DNA of 64,000 bases, taken from assembly GCA_965198755.1 (NCBI GenBank), contig OZ240673.1, positions 4,671,853-4,735,852 of the forward strand, given 5' to 3'. Under the pieces are notes generated by a model. It was not told the origin of the DNA. It saw only the letters and a list, made by a program, of their open reading frames with translations, and searched no databases. The position numbers were made by a program, and so were the translations under genes. This document shows, in pieces, positions 27,638 to 36,409 of the stretch (position 1 is its first letter; each line of letters begins with the position of its first letter). The stretch comes from BOG-908 sp963692875. Its GTDB lineage: Bacteria; Pseudomonadota; Alphaproteobacteria; Acetobacterales; Acetobacteraceae.

Positions 27638-27676
27638 AACTGGCGACCCGCCCCCGCGTGTGTCATCCCTGACCGC

Positions 27677-28636
27677 ATGCTAACCCGTCGAGTCGTTCTA
27701 GCTGCTCCCTTGGCTTTTCCCAGTCTGGCCTCGGCGAGCACGCCGGGCTTCGCCGGCTTCGTCGCCTCCGTGCGGGCCGAAGCCGTGCGGTCCGGCATAC
27801 GCGGCGACACGGTCGACGCGGCGTTCGAGGGCGTGCAGCCGAACCCCAAGGTGCTCGAGCTGGACCACCACCAGCCGGAGTTCACCCTGACCTGGGCGCA
27901 GTACCGCCAGCGTGTGCTGCCGCAATCCCGCATGGAAAAGGCGCGCGCGGCCTACGCGGCGGAGGCGGCGAGCCTCGCCTCGATCACCGCGCGCTACCCG
28001 GCCGACCCGCGCATCGTGGTGGGCATCTGGGGGCTGGAATCCGGCTTCGGGGAGAAGACCGGCAACTACCGCATCGTCGAGGCACTGGCTACGCTGGCCT
28101 ACGAGGGCCGCCGCGGCAGCTACTTCCGCGGCGAACTGGTCAACGCGCTGCGCATCCTCGATTCCGGCGACGTGGCACCCCGTGCGATGACCGGAAGCTG
28201 GGCCGGTGCCATGGGCCAGCCGCAATTCATGCCGAGCTCCTACCTGCACTACGCGGTGGACGCCGACGGCGACGGACGGCGCGACATCTGGACCAGCCGG
28301 GCGGACGTGTTCGGCTCGGTTGCCAACTACCTGGCCAAGTGCGGCTGGCGGATGGGCGAGCCGTGGGGCCAGCAGGTCAGCGTGCCGCCGGGCCTGACGG
28401 AGGCTGCGACCGGTCGCGACCGCGTGCGCACGCTGGCTGACTGGCATGCCGCCGGTGTCACCCGCCTGGACGGCCGGCCGTTCAGCCGCGGCGACGCGTC
28501 CGGCGCCGTGGTGATGCCGGACGGCGCCGGCGGCGAGGCCTTCATGGTGTATCACAACTTCAACGTGATCCGCCGCTACAACCCGTCCGACTACTACGCG
28601 CTGGGCGTGGGGCTGCTGGCCTACGCGGCGGCCTGA
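27677..28636 (+). CDS. mltB: Lytic murein transglycosylase, MltB family
   Basis: It cleaves peptidoglycan glycan strands with formation of 1,6-anhydro ends. 319 residues. RRVVLAAPLAFPSLASAS is a signal peptide, without a lipobox, so this is a soluble periplasmic form. E121 in IWGLESGFGEKTGN is the catalytic acid; AGAMGQPQFMPSSYLHY and DADGDGRRDIW are family blocks. ATG 27,677 starts the signal peptide. Its stop overlaps the rlpA start by one base (TGATG), a sensible pairing since both act on peptidoglycan glycan strands. Confidence 0.94.
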   Translation: MLTRRVVLAAPLAFPSLASASTPGFAGFVASVRAEAVRSGIRGDTVDAAFEGVQPNPKVLELDHHQPEFTLTWAQYRQRVLPQSRMEKARAAYAAEAASLASITARYPADPRIVVGIWGLESGFGEKTGNYRIVEALATLAYEGRRGSYFRGELVNALRILDSGDVAPRAMTGSWAGAMGQPQFMPSSYLHYAVDADGDGRRDIWTSRADVFGSVANYLAKCGWRMGEPWGQQVSVPPGLTEAATGRDRVRTLADWHAAGVTRLDGRPFSRGDASGAVVMPDGAGGEAFMVYHNFNVIRRYNPSDYYALGVGLLAYAAA

Positions 28637-29568
28637 TGGCGGCAGGCCGGGCCTGGCTGGTCCTGCTGGGCGTGCTGGGCGCATCGGGTTGCCTGCACCG
28701 CAAGCCGCCACAGCCGGCCTACGTCGCGCACCCGCATTACGAACTGGGGCCGGCCTATCAGGTGCCCCTCTCGGAGGTTCCTGGTGTTCAGGCGCCCGCT
28801 TCTCCGGCAGCCGGGTTCTGGTATTATCCGGCAGAGGATTACGGGCTGGATGCCACCGGCATCGCCGCCGTGCAGGCGGCGGCACCCGGCCTGACCGCAG
28901 ACGGCGAGGTGCGCGACCCGAAGGCACTGACCGCTTCGATGCAGACCATTCAGTTGCCCGCCATCGTCGAGGTGACCAACCTGGAGAACGGCCGCCAGCT
29001 CGAAATGCGGGTGAACGACCGCGGCCCTGCCGCGCCGGGGCGCATCATCGCCGTCTCGCCCCGCGCCGCGTTGCTGCTGGGGGTGCCGGCGCAGGGTGCC
29101 GCCCGCGTGCGGGTGCGGGTGGACCAGGCGCTGAGCCGCCGCCTGGTGGAGCAACTGGGCGGCGGCCCGTCGCTTCGCATCGAGGCCGCACCCGCCGCCG
29201 CGGTGACCGCCGAGGCGCTGCCGCCACCCGGCGGCGGCCCTGCAGGGCCCGCCCGCTCCATCAGCGGCGCCACGGCGGAAGCAGCCGCCCCGCTGGTGGC
29301 GGACCGGCTGCCGGAGCGCGTCCAGGTGACCTACGCCAACCCGGGACAGCTGGTGCTGGCCTGCGGTGTTTTCGGCCGGTTCACTTATGCGAACGTGGTC
29401 GCCTCGAGGCTTTCGGGACTCGGGGCCGACGTGGTGCGCTCGCGTGACGGCAGGCAGACGGTCTACACGGTGCAGGCGGGCCCCTTCGCAACCATCGCGC
29501 AGGCCGATGCGGCGTTGGCGCAGGCGCTGTCTGCCGGCGTCATCGACGCGCGGATCCGCGTCCGGTAG
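28636..29568 (+). CDS. rlpA: RlpA-like septal-ring lipoprotein with SPOR domain; catalytic His replaced
   Basis: 310 residues. The N-terminus has a weak lipobox ending at C19 (GASGC). Residues about 85-150 are the double-psi beta-barrel with VEVTNLENGRQLEMRVNDRGP, and about 238-310 a SPOR domain that binds denuded glycans at the septum. In family numbering (P. aeruginosa) E120, D123, H131 and D157 line the active site; here E91, D94 and D128 have the same spacing but the histidine position is M102. It may bind glycan without cutting. It is coupled to mltB. Confidence 0.88.
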   Translation: MAAGRAWLVLLGVLGASGCLHRKPPQPAYVAHPHYELGPAYQVPLSEVPGVQAPASPAAGFWYYPAEDYGLDATGIAAVQAAAPGLTADGEVRDPKALTASMQTIQLPAIVEVTNLENGRQLEMRVNDRGPAAPGRIIAVSPRAALLLGVPAQGAARVRVRVDQALSRRLVEQLGGGPSLRIEAAPAAAVTAEALPPPGGGPAGPARSISGATAEAAAPLVADRLPERVQVTYANPGQLVLACGVFGRFTYANVVASRLSGLGADVVRSRDGRQTVYTVQAGPFATIAQADAALAQALSAGVIDARIRVR

Positions 29569-29579
29569 GGCGCGTGCGA

Positions 29580-29694
29580 CCAGAGCGTCTGCCGGCCTCG
29601 TTGGATCGAAGCAGGCCGGAAAACGCTCCAGCTCTTTGTTTTGGCGAGCATCTGTATCCGACGGGCGACCCCGTTTGGCCGGATGATGCTCTAG
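29580..29694. repeat. Alphaproteobacterial two-hairpin intergenic repeat
   Basis: Two inverted repeats in tandem: GAGCGT...AACGCTC around CCGGCCT/AGGCCGG, then GAGCAT...ATGCTC around TATCCG/CGGAT. The order, ending ATGCTCTAG, matches a common intergenic element of alphaproteobacteria, from memory. It lies between rlpA and the dacA-like gene and just upstream of the latter's ribosome-binding site. Confidence 0.5.
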
Positions 29695-29704
29695 GGAGAG
29701 AAGC

Positions 29705-30958
29705 ATGATGCAGACACGCCGTTTCCTGTTGCTCTCGGGCGCCGCCGTGCTGGCGGCGGGGCAGGCGGCAGCCAAGCCGCGCCGCGCAGTGCGGGAGTCG
29801 CCCGCCGCGCACAAGCAGTCCGGTGACGACGAGGATGCCGGCGGGGCGGACACCGGTACGCCGGCCGCCGGCGGTGCGCCCGCCGATACGCCGCTGGGCC
29901 CGATGGACACCTCGGCGCGCTGGGCGGTGATCGTGGACTTCAACACCGGTGCCACCATCCTCGACAAGGCGGCCGACGAGGAGGTGCCGCCCTCCTCGAT
30001 GACCAAGCTGATGACGGCCTACATCGTGTATTCCAAGCTGAAGGCCGGCACGTTGCGGCTGGACCAGACGCTGCCGGTCAGCGAACACGCCTGGCGCACG
30101 CAGGGCTCGAAGATGTTCGTCGAGCTCGGCGCGCAGATCAAGGTCGAGGACCTGATCCGCGGCATGATCATCCAGTCCGGCAACGACGCCTGCATCGTGC
30201 TGGCCGAAGGCATCGCCGGATCGGAAGAGCAGTTCGTCGAGATGATGAACGCGCAGGCCAAGACTCTCGGCCTGACGCATAGCGAGTTCCGCAACTGCAC
30301 CGGCTGGCCGGATCCTGCGCACCACATGTCGGTGCGCGACATCGCCACGCTGGCGAAGAGCATCATCAAGGACTTCCCGGAATACTACCACTACGATGCG
30401 GAAAAGACGTTCACCTACCACGGCATTATACAATACAACCGCAACCCGCTGGTGCAGCGCGGCTTGGCGGACGGGCTGAAGACCGGCCACACGGATGCTG
30501 GCGGCTTCGGCGTGGTTGGCAGCGCGGAGCATAACGGCCGGCGCGTCATCATGGTGCTGAACGGGATGCCGACCGCGCGCGCGCGCGTGGAGGAGAGCGT
30601 GCGGCTGATGGGCTGGGCGTTCGCGAACTTCGAGAACGTTACGCTGTTTTCCTCAAACGACGTGGTGGAGAACGCGCCGGTCTACCTCGGCTCCAGCCGA
30701 ACGGTGCCGCTGGTGGGCGGGCAGGATTTGAAACTGACCCTGCCGCGCGCCTGGCGCCAGCACGCCCACGTGGCGATCGCCTACGACAGCCCGATCCCGG
30801 CGCCGATCAAGGCGGGCGACGTGGTGGGCAAGCTGACGGTGAGCGGGCAGGGCGTGCCACAGACGGACATACCGCTGGTGGCGGGCGAGGATGTGGGCCG
30901 CATGGCGCTGCCTGGGCGAGCGGTGGCGGTGGTGACGCGGTTGCTGACGGGGGCGTAG
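29705..30958 (+). CDS. dacA: D-alanyl-D-alanine carboxypeptidase (PBP5/6 type, S11)
   Basis: It removes the terminal D-alanine from peptidoglycan stem peptides. 417 residues. RRFLLLSGAAVLAAGQAAA is a signal peptide. A low-complexity Asp/Gly/Ala linker (about 38-66) precedes the catalytic domain with S98-M-T-K101, S158-G-N160 and K259-T-G261. A PBP5-like C-terminal beta domain follows. The final helix that anchors PBP5 to the membrane is short (VAVVTRLLTGA). ATG 29,705 (or 29,708) follows GGGAGAG. tmk lies next, as in many alphaproteobacteria. Confidence 0.95.
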   Translation: MMQTRRFLLLSGAAVLAAGQAAAKPRRAVRESPAAHKQSGDDEDAGGADTGTPAAGGAPADTPLGPMDTSARWAVIVDFNTGATILDKAADEEVPPSSMTKLMTAYIVYSKLKAGTLRLDQTLPVSEHAWRTQGSKMFVELGAQIKVEDLIRGMIIQSGNDACIVLAEGIAGSEEQFVEMMNAQAKTLGLTHSEFRNCTGWPDPAHHMSVRDIATLAKSIIKDFPEYYHYDAEKTFTYHGIIQYNRNPLVQRGLADGLKTGHTDAGGFGVVGSAEHNGRRVIMVLNGMPTARARVEESVRLMGWAFANFENVTLFSSNDVVENAPVYLGSSRTVPLVGGQDLKLTLPRAWRQHAHVAIAYDSPIPAPIKAGDVVGKLTVSGQGVPQTDIPLVAGEDVGRMALPGRAVAVVTRLLTGA

Positions 30959-30960
30959 GA

Positions 30961-31213
30961 AGAGCAAGCGAAGCCTTCTTCTTTGAAAAAAAGTAGCAAA
31001 AAACTTTTGTCTCGCTGTCGCGGCGCGCGACAGCGTGTACCGAGATTTTTAGTTTCTTACAGCCAAAGTCTTCAATGGCAGCAGGCTGAAAGCGCGATGG
31101 TCTTCAAAGACCGAGACGGATTTTCGGTCCCACGACGCATGCTCCAGAAGACTCCGCGACAGCCGGACCAAAAGTTTTTTGCTGCTTTTTTTCAAAAAAG
31201 CAGGCCTTGCTTT
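30961..31213. repeat. Long paired-hairpin repeat, copy 15, expanded (worn CTTC arm / CTGC arm)
   Basis: A complete left arm and GCTGTCGCGGCGCGCGACAGC are separated from a good right arm by about 110 extra bases. The extra part contains a worn right-arm-like TTTTTAGTTTCTT and, later, AAGACTCCGCGACAGC, so it may be two copies fused or nested. The whole fills most of the 331-base gap between dacA and tmk. Confidence 0.7.
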
Positions 31214-31289
31214 CTTGCCTGGTCTAAACACAACAGGGCATCCGACCGCACGTGACGAATACCCGACGAAACCACAACAGGCCGCAAGT

Positions 31290-31970
31290 GTGACCCGCGG
31301 CCTGTTCATCGCTTTCGAAGGCGGCGAGGGCGCAGGCAAGACGACCGCGATGCACGCCGTTGCAGCGTCACTCGGCGGCGACACACTGCTCACCCGAGAA
31401 CCCGGCGGCACCCCGGAAGGCCTGGCGTTGCGCGCCCTGCTCCTCTCCGCCGGCGGCCCACCATGGGATCCGGCGGCTGAATTGCTGCTGATGGTGGCCG
31501 CCCGCGTGCAGCACGTCCGCCGGGTGATACAGCCGGCGCTGGACGCCGGCCGCATCGTGTTGTGCGACCGCTTCGTGGGCTCCACGCTGGCCTACCAGGG
31601 TGCCGGCCGCGGCATCTCGCCGGTGCTGATCACGGACTTGCACGCACGCGCGGTCGGCGGCCTGATGCCCGACGTGACGGTGCTGCTCGACGTGGACCCG
31701 CTGGTCGGCCTGCGCCGCAGCGCAAGCCGGCTCGGCGCGGCAGGCGTCGACGAGGCACGTTTCGAGGCGCTCGACCTGGCGTTCCACCAGCGCGTGCGGG
31801 GGGCCTTTCTCGACCAAGCGAAAACATGCGAAACGATCACCATCGACGCCGGACAGGCACAGGCCGAGGTGATCAAGTGCGTGGTGGATCGGGTGCGGTC
31901 GAGGCTGACCGCGATGCAGGGCGGGCATGGCACTGGCGAAGCTGTCGCGCAAGCCGAAAGCGGGCATTAG
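31290..31970 (+). CDS. tmk: Thymidylate kinase
   Basis: It phosphorylates dTMP to dTDP. FEGGEGAGKTT is the P-loop, LLTREPGGTPEGLALR and DRFVGSTLAYQGAGRGI the substrate-binding blocks. 226 residues. No ATG is suitable; GTG 31,290 begins the conserved TRGLFIAFEGGEGAGK. The frame continues upstream through the repeat. In many relatives holB follows, but here it does not; the next gene is a retropepsin-like lipoprotein. Confidence 0.95.
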   Translation: MTRGLFIAFEGGEGAGKTTAMHAVAASLGGDTLLTREPGGTPEGLALRALLLSAGGPPWDPAAELLLMVAARVQHVRRVIQPALDAGRIVLCDRFVGSTLAYQGAGRGISPVLITDLHARAVGGLMPDVTVLLDVDPLVGLRRSASRLGAAGVDEARFEALDLAFHQRVRGAFLDQAKTCETITIDAGQAQAEVIKCVVDRVRSRLTAMQGGHGTGEAVAQAESGH

Positions 31971-32020
31971 AACCGGCAATAGGCACGTGGCACTGACGGC
32001 GGGTGGAAAGGCGGCAAGCG

Positions 32021-32152
32021 AGGCAAGGCCTTCTTTTCTGAAGAAAAGAAGCAAAAGACTTTTGACCCTGCTGTCGCGGAGCTTCCCTCAGCGCGCGCTC
32101 AAGGAAACAAAATTTTTTCGGTTCTTTTTTTCAAAAAAGAACCGCTTGCTTT
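32021..32152. repeat. Long paired-hairpin repeat, copy 16 (CTTC arm / GTTC arm)
   Basis: Complete copy 50 bases after tmk. The spacer contains GCTGTCGCGGAGCTTCCCTC. The right arm ends in CCGCTTGCTTTTGC, close to the start of the next gene. Confidence 0.85.
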
Positions 32153-32184
32153 TGCTGTCACGGTTCAACATCCAGGCGATCAAC

Positions 32185-33114
32185 ATGTGGGTTCGCCTGC
32201 CGAGCGCCGCAAAAGTGCGCATCGCCATCGCCTGTTGCATGCTGTCCGCCTGTTCGGCCGGCCCGCAGGCGGCGAGCGTGCCGGCCGCCTGCCACCTCGA
32301 CCGGGTAGCGGACCTGCCGATGGCTCCGGGCACACCCTACGCCGTGGTGCCGGCGCGGTTGGACGACCAGCCCGTCTCCATGCTGATCGACACCGGCGAC
32401 GAGCGCTTGACCATCCGTCAGCAGGCCGTCGGCCGGTTGCGCCTTTCGGTCAATCATCGGGCCCGCACCACCGTGCACGGCCTGGGCGGCGACGCCACCA
32501 ACTTCGACGTCATCCTGCAGCGTTTCGAGCTCGGCGGCACGGAGATCCCGCAATCCGGCGCGGCGGTTGCCGACTTCCCGCTCTCCGCCGCGGTGGACCC
32601 GCCGCTGTCCGGCATCATCGGCGCCCAGACGCTGTCGGATTACGAGGTGGAGTTCGACTTTCCTGCGCGCCGCGTCACGTTGTGGCAGCGCAGCGAGTGC
32701 GACAAGATCGAACCGGCCTGGACGGGCGCCTGGTCGTCCGCTCTTCTGCAGCGCAGCACCGGCAGCCTGATGACGCTCGCCGTCACCATCGACGGCCGGA
32801 GCGTCCGCGCGTTGCTCGACACCGGTGCGCGATCCACCACCATCGACATCGAGGCCGCAAGCCAGCTCGGCATGACCGCAGCGGGCCTGGCTGGAGCAAG
32901 GGTCTCGGTCAGCCGCGGCGCGGACGGCAACGACGTGTTCAGCCACATTATGCGTCTCGGCGACATCGCCGTCGGCACCTCGCACACCACGGGTTTTCCG
33001 GTGCTGGTCAGCCCGGTGCACCCGCCGTTTGCAGACATGCTGCTGGGCGTTGATTTTCTGCAGAGCAGGGATTTATGGATCGCCTATGCGGGGCAGCGGG
33101 TGTTCATCAAGTAA
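32185..33114 (+). CDS. Retropepsin-like aspartic peptidase lipoprotein, two D-T-G repeats
   Basis: 309 residues. A lipobox LSAC lies about residue 22. Two retropepsin-like domains follow: MLIDTGDERLTI and ALLDTGARSTTIDI each carry a DTG active-site triad, and GIIGAQTLSDYEVEFDF and MLLGVDFLQSRDLWIAY are the matching hydrophobic-hydrophobic-glycine loops. Two DTG lobes in one chain could form a complete pepsin-like site without dimerisation. The location would be the periplasmic face of a membrane. Substrate unknown. ATG 32,185 starts the signal sequence. Confidence 0.82.
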   Translation: MWVRLPSAAKVRIAIACCMLSACSAGPQAASVPAACHLDRVADLPMAPGTPYAVVPARLDDQPVSMLIDTGDERLTIRQQAVGRLRLSVNHRARTTVHGLGGDATNFDVILQRFELGGTEIPQSGAAVADFPLSAAVDPPLSGIIGAQTLSDYEVEFDFPARRVTLWQRSECDKIEPAWTGAWSSALLQRSTGSLMTLAVTIDGRSVRALLDTGARSTTIDIEAASQLGMTAAGLAGARVSVSRGADGNDVFSHIMRLGDIAVGTSHTTGFPVLVSPVHPPFADMLLGVDFLQSRDLWIAYAGQRVFIK

Positions 33115-33247
33115 GCAAGCAGTTCTTTTCTGAAGAAAAGAACCAAAAGACTTTTGACTCCGCTGTCGCGCGCTCACCGGAGAGAGGCGCGAGAGCGGAG
33201 TTGAAAGTCTTTTTGCTTCTTTTCTTCAGAAAAAGAAGGCCTTATTT
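33115..33247. repeat. Long paired-hairpin repeat, copy 17 (GTTC arm / CTTC arm)
   Basis: It lies between convergent genes and overlaps both stop codons: its outer ends provide part of the retropepsin TAA and reach the TAA of gltA. Both arms have interior CTGAAG or TTCAG in the loop, unlike most copies. Confidence 0.85.
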
Positions 33248-34549
33248 CCTTTCTGACATTGCCATGTAATCTCGTTGCGCATGGCCCGTATAAACCTGCC
33301 GCGGCCGCCCGATCCGCTGCAGCGGATCCTCCATCATCTCTTTCCACTGGCTGATCCACCCGACGGTGCGCGCCACCGCAAACAGCACGGTGAACATGCT
33401 GGTCGGGATGCCCATCGCCTTGAGGATGATGCCCGAGTAGAAATCCACGTTCGGGTATAGCTTTTTCGAGATGAAATATTCGTCGTGCAGCGCGATGCGC
33501 TCCAATTCCAATGCCAGATCCAGCAACGGATCGTCCTTGATGCCCAGCTCGTCCAGCACCTCGTGGCAGGTACGTTCCATGATCTTCGCACGCGGGTCGT
33601 AGTTCTTGTAAACCCGGTGGCCGAAGCCCATCAGCCGCACGTTGCTGTTCTTGTCCTTCACCTTGCTGATGAAGTCCGGGATGTTGGACTTGTCGCCGAT
33701 CTCGGCGAGCATCTTCAGCACCGCCTCGTTCGCACCACCATGCGCGGGACCCCACAGGCTGGCGATGCCGGCGGCGATGCAGGCGAACGGGTTCGCCCCC
33801 GTGGAGCCGGCCAGGCGCACGGTGCTGGTGGATGCGTTCTGCTCGTGGTCCGCGTGCAGGATCAGGATGCGGTCCATCGCGCGGGCCAGCACCGGGTTCA
33901 CGTGATACGGTTCGGCCGGCACCGCGTTCATCATGTAGAGGAAGTTCTCCGCGTAGCCGAGGTCGTTGCGCGGGTACATGAACGGCTGGCCGAGCGAGTA
34001 TTTGTAGGCCCAGGCAGCGATCGTCGGCAGCTTGGCGATCAGCCGGAAGGCGCTGATGCGGCGGTGGTCGGGGTTATTGACGTCGAGGCTGTCGTGGTAA
34101 AAGGCCGAGAGCGCGCCCACCACGCCGCAGATCACCGCCATCGGGTGCGCGTCGCGGCGGAAGCCGTTGTAGAACTGCCGCAACTGCTCGTGCAGCATGG
34201 TATGCATCATCACGCCGCGCTCGAACTCTGCCGCCTGTTCGGGGTTGGGCAGCTCGCCGTTCAGCAGCAGGTGCGCCACTTCGAGGAAGCTGGACTTCTC
34301 CGCCAGCTGGTCGATCGGGTAGCCACGGTGCAGCAGGATGCCTTCGTCGCCGTCGATGTAGGTGATCTTGCTCTCGCAGGCCGCGGTGCCGCCGTAACCC
34401 GGGTCGTAGGTGAACAGGCCGAGCTCGGGGTAGAGCTTGCGGATGTCGAACACCGAGGGGCCGATGGTGCCGCCCAGCAGCGGCAACTTGGCCGACTGGT
34501 TCGAGCCGTCCAGGGTGACGGTGACAGAGCCGATCGCGGTTCCGCTCAT
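33242..34549 (-). CDS. gltA: Citrate synthase (type II, hexameric)
   Basis: It condenses oxaloacetate and acetyl-CoA to citrate, the entry to the TCA cycle. 435 residues. Catalytic residues are visible as the histidine of ILHADHEQNASTSTVR, the histidine of GPAHGGANEAVL and the aspartate of NVDFYSG. The N-terminal domain with FTYDPGYGGTAACESKITYIDGDEGIL marks the Gram-negative NADH-sensitive type. ATG 34,549 has AGGACG ahead; the upstream open frame is not supported. Confidence 0.97.
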   Translation of the reverse strand: MSGTAIGSVTVTLDGSNQSAKLPLLGGTIGPSVFDIRKLYPELGLFTYDPGYGGTAACESKITYIDGDEGILLHRGYPIDQLAEKSSFLEVAHLLLNGELPNPEQAAEFERGVMMHTMLHEQLRQFYNGFRRDAHPMAVICGVVGALSAFYHDSLDVNNPDHRRISAFRLIAKLPTIAAWAYKYSLGQPFMYPRNDLGYAENFLYMMNAVPAEPYHVNPVLARAMDRILILHADHEQNASTSTVRLAGSTGANPFACIAAGIASLWGPAHGGANEAVLKMLAEIGDKSNIPDFISKVKDKNSNVRLMGFGHRVYKNYDPRAKIMERTCHEVLDELGIKDDPLLDLALELERIALHDEYFISKKLYPNVDFYSGIILKAMGIPTSMFTVLFAVARTVGWISQWKEMMEDPLQRIGRPRQVYTGHAQRDYMAMSERK

Positions 34550-34703
34550 GATGTGGGACGTCCTGACTGGGTATGGCGGCCTGCGGCTGCCGGCGTGGCG
34601 GGTCTGGCAGTAGCCTGCCGAGGCGGAGCATAACGGCGCACTTCGGCGAAGTGCAACCTTCGCACCCGCAGCAAACCGCCCGCGTGTGAGCCGTGGCCGA
34701 GGG

Positions 34704-34830
34704 CAAGCAAGGCAAGCAGTTCTTTTTTGAAAAAGAACCAAAAAACTTTTGGTCTCGTGCGCGCGCGCCGGTTGAACGGTCCGCGACAAAAGTCTTTTGC
34801 TTCTTTTTTTCAGAAAAGAAGGCCTTGCTT
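34704..34830. repeat. Long paired-hairpin repeat, copy 18 (GTTC arm / CTTC arm)
   Basis: It lies between the gltA start and the CHAD gene end, within 12 bases of the CHAD stop codon. The spacer is short and lacks GCTGTCGCG, having only GGTCCGCGAC. Confidence 0.85.
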
Positions 34831-34841
34831 CCTGCCTTGCC

Positions 34842-36395
34842 TCAATCCCAGAACGGCGTAGCCCGATAGAGGCGATGCCAGGACCGCTGCACCTTCGCCT
34901 GGGTCCTGCCCGCACGCGCGGCGCAGAACCCCTGCACCACGCCGGCGGCAAACGCGTGTTCGGCACCGCCGGCGAGCTGCCGCACCAGGGCGTCCGCCGT
35001 GCTCGTATCGTTGACGCGGCCCAGCCGTTCCTGCAGGTCGGCGAGCCTGGCCACGTATTTCCGGGCGGCCTTTTCGGCGAACACCGGGCCAAAGAACTCG
35101 GTCGCGTACCTCAGCCGCTTGGCCTGCTTGCGCGTCTCGTGCAGCGCCGGCGCCGGCAGGCCGGACAGCGCCTCGCCGGCCGAGAGCACGTGCTTCAGCC
35201 GGCGGTGCAGCGCGCGGGCGGCGTAGTCGCGCAGCGGGCTGGCCCAGACGGAGTGGCCGTCGCAGGCGCGCTCCCACGGCCGGCTGCTGGGCAGCAGCGC
35301 CAGGCCGACCGCGAGCCGGGTCCAATCCTGGCCGGCGAGGTAGGCGGCCAAGTCGGCGTAGGCGGCCAGGCGCCGGCGCCTGGCTGCGTCCAGCAGCCGC
35401 GACACCCTTCGCTCGCCCGGAAACGCCTGGCCGACCTGCAGGCCGGTCTCGGCCAGGAACACGTCCCAGTCTCGCGCCGCACCCAGCCGGCCGGCGAGCG
35501 CCTTCAACGTGGCGGACAGCTCGTCGAGCCAAGGCGCCGGGCCATCCGCCTCTGCCGCTCGCCGGAACGCGCCGAGTGCCGAGCGCAGCCGGCGGACGCC
35601 CACGCGCATCTGGTGTACCGGCTCGGGCCCTGCCGCCTGCGACACCGCCCCGGCCCAATGCAGGATCGCCTCGGCAAGCTGTGCGGTGAGGCAGGCGAGC
35701 GCCTCGCCGGTGGACAGGCCCGGCGGCAGCGTGGGCGCGCTCGCCCGGCGACGCGCGGCCTGCCGGCCGGTGGCCAAGGCCATCGCCTCCGCCGCGAGGC
35801 TGCTGCGCGGCGGCAGGATCGGCAGCGTCTCGGCCAGCAGTCTGGCCAGCGCCACCACGTCGGCGCGCCGACCGGACAGCTCCAGCCGGCAGACGGGCAG
35901 GTCGCGCGCCACGCCGCAAATGGTCCCGGACAGCACGCTCAGCGTGCCCGGTCCGCTCGCCAGGGCCAGCTTCTGCACCCGCAGGCGGCCGTGGAAAGCG
36001 GCGACCGGCACCAGCTCCCCCGGCCAGGCCCGGCCGAGCTGGTCTGGGCTGCCATCCTGCGCCAGGACCGGCGGCGGGGTGGCGGGAAGCCACAAGAAGC
36101 CGCCGCCGGGATGCAGCCGCTCCAACCGCCAGGCGGCGGGCCGCGACGGCGTCATGCTGGCCTGTGCGAGTGCCAGCCCCTCCTGCGCCAGCTTGCCGTC
36201 CGCCGTGTCGTGCCAGACGGTCTGCGCGGCCACGTTCCGCCAGGTGCCGGCACGGCGGACCAGCACGGCCGGCGCGCGCAGCAGGCGCGGCATCTCGGCC
36301 TCGGCGATGGTGAAGGTGAGCGTCAGCCCGTCGTCGCGTGGGAGCTCGGCCAGGCTGGTGCCGGGCTCGGGGAAGGTGAGCGGCGCGGTGTCCAA
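34842..36395 (-). CDS. CYTH-like/CHAD domain protein
   Basis: About 517 residues. The C-terminal half is a CHAD domain, an alpha-helical fold that binds polyphosphate: HQMRVGVRRLRSALGAFRRA and LHETRKQAKRLRYATEFFGPVF carry the conserved His and Arg/Lys residues. The N-terminal half resembles a CYTH (triphosphate tunnel) domain, but the ExExK entry motif reads TFTIAEAE and looks degenerate. No ATG is near the sixA end; TTG 36,395 or a CTG behind GGAG are start candidates. The stop of sixA lies about 15 bases upstream, so the two genes are probably cotranscribed. Link to polyphosphate is from the family. Confidence 0.8.
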   Translation of the reverse strand: MDTAPLTFPEPGTSLAELPRDDGLTLTFTIAEAEMPRLLRAPAVLVRRAGTWRNVAAQTVWHDTADGKLAQEGLALAQASMTPSRPAAWRLERLHPGGGFLWLPATPPPVLAQDGSPDQLGRAWPGELVPVAAFHGRLRVQKLALASGPGTLSVLSGTICGVARDLPVCRLELSGRRADVVALARLLAETLPILPPRSSLAAEAMALATGRQAARRRASAPTLPPGLSTGEALACLTAQLAEAILHWAGAVSQAAGPEPVHQMRVGVRRLRSALGAFRRAAEADGPAPWLDELSATLKALAGRLGAARDWDVFLAETGLQVGQAFPGERRVSRLLDAARRRRLAAYADLAAYLAGQDWTRLAVGLALLPSSRPWERACDGHSVWASPLRDYAARALHRRLKHVLSAGEALSGLPAPALHETRKQAKRLRYATEFFGPVFAEKAARKYVARLADLQERLGRVNDTSTADALVRQLAGGAEHAFAAGVVQGFCAARAGRTQAKVQRSWHRLYRATPFWD

Positions 36396-36409
36396 CGCGT
36401 TCAGGCGAC

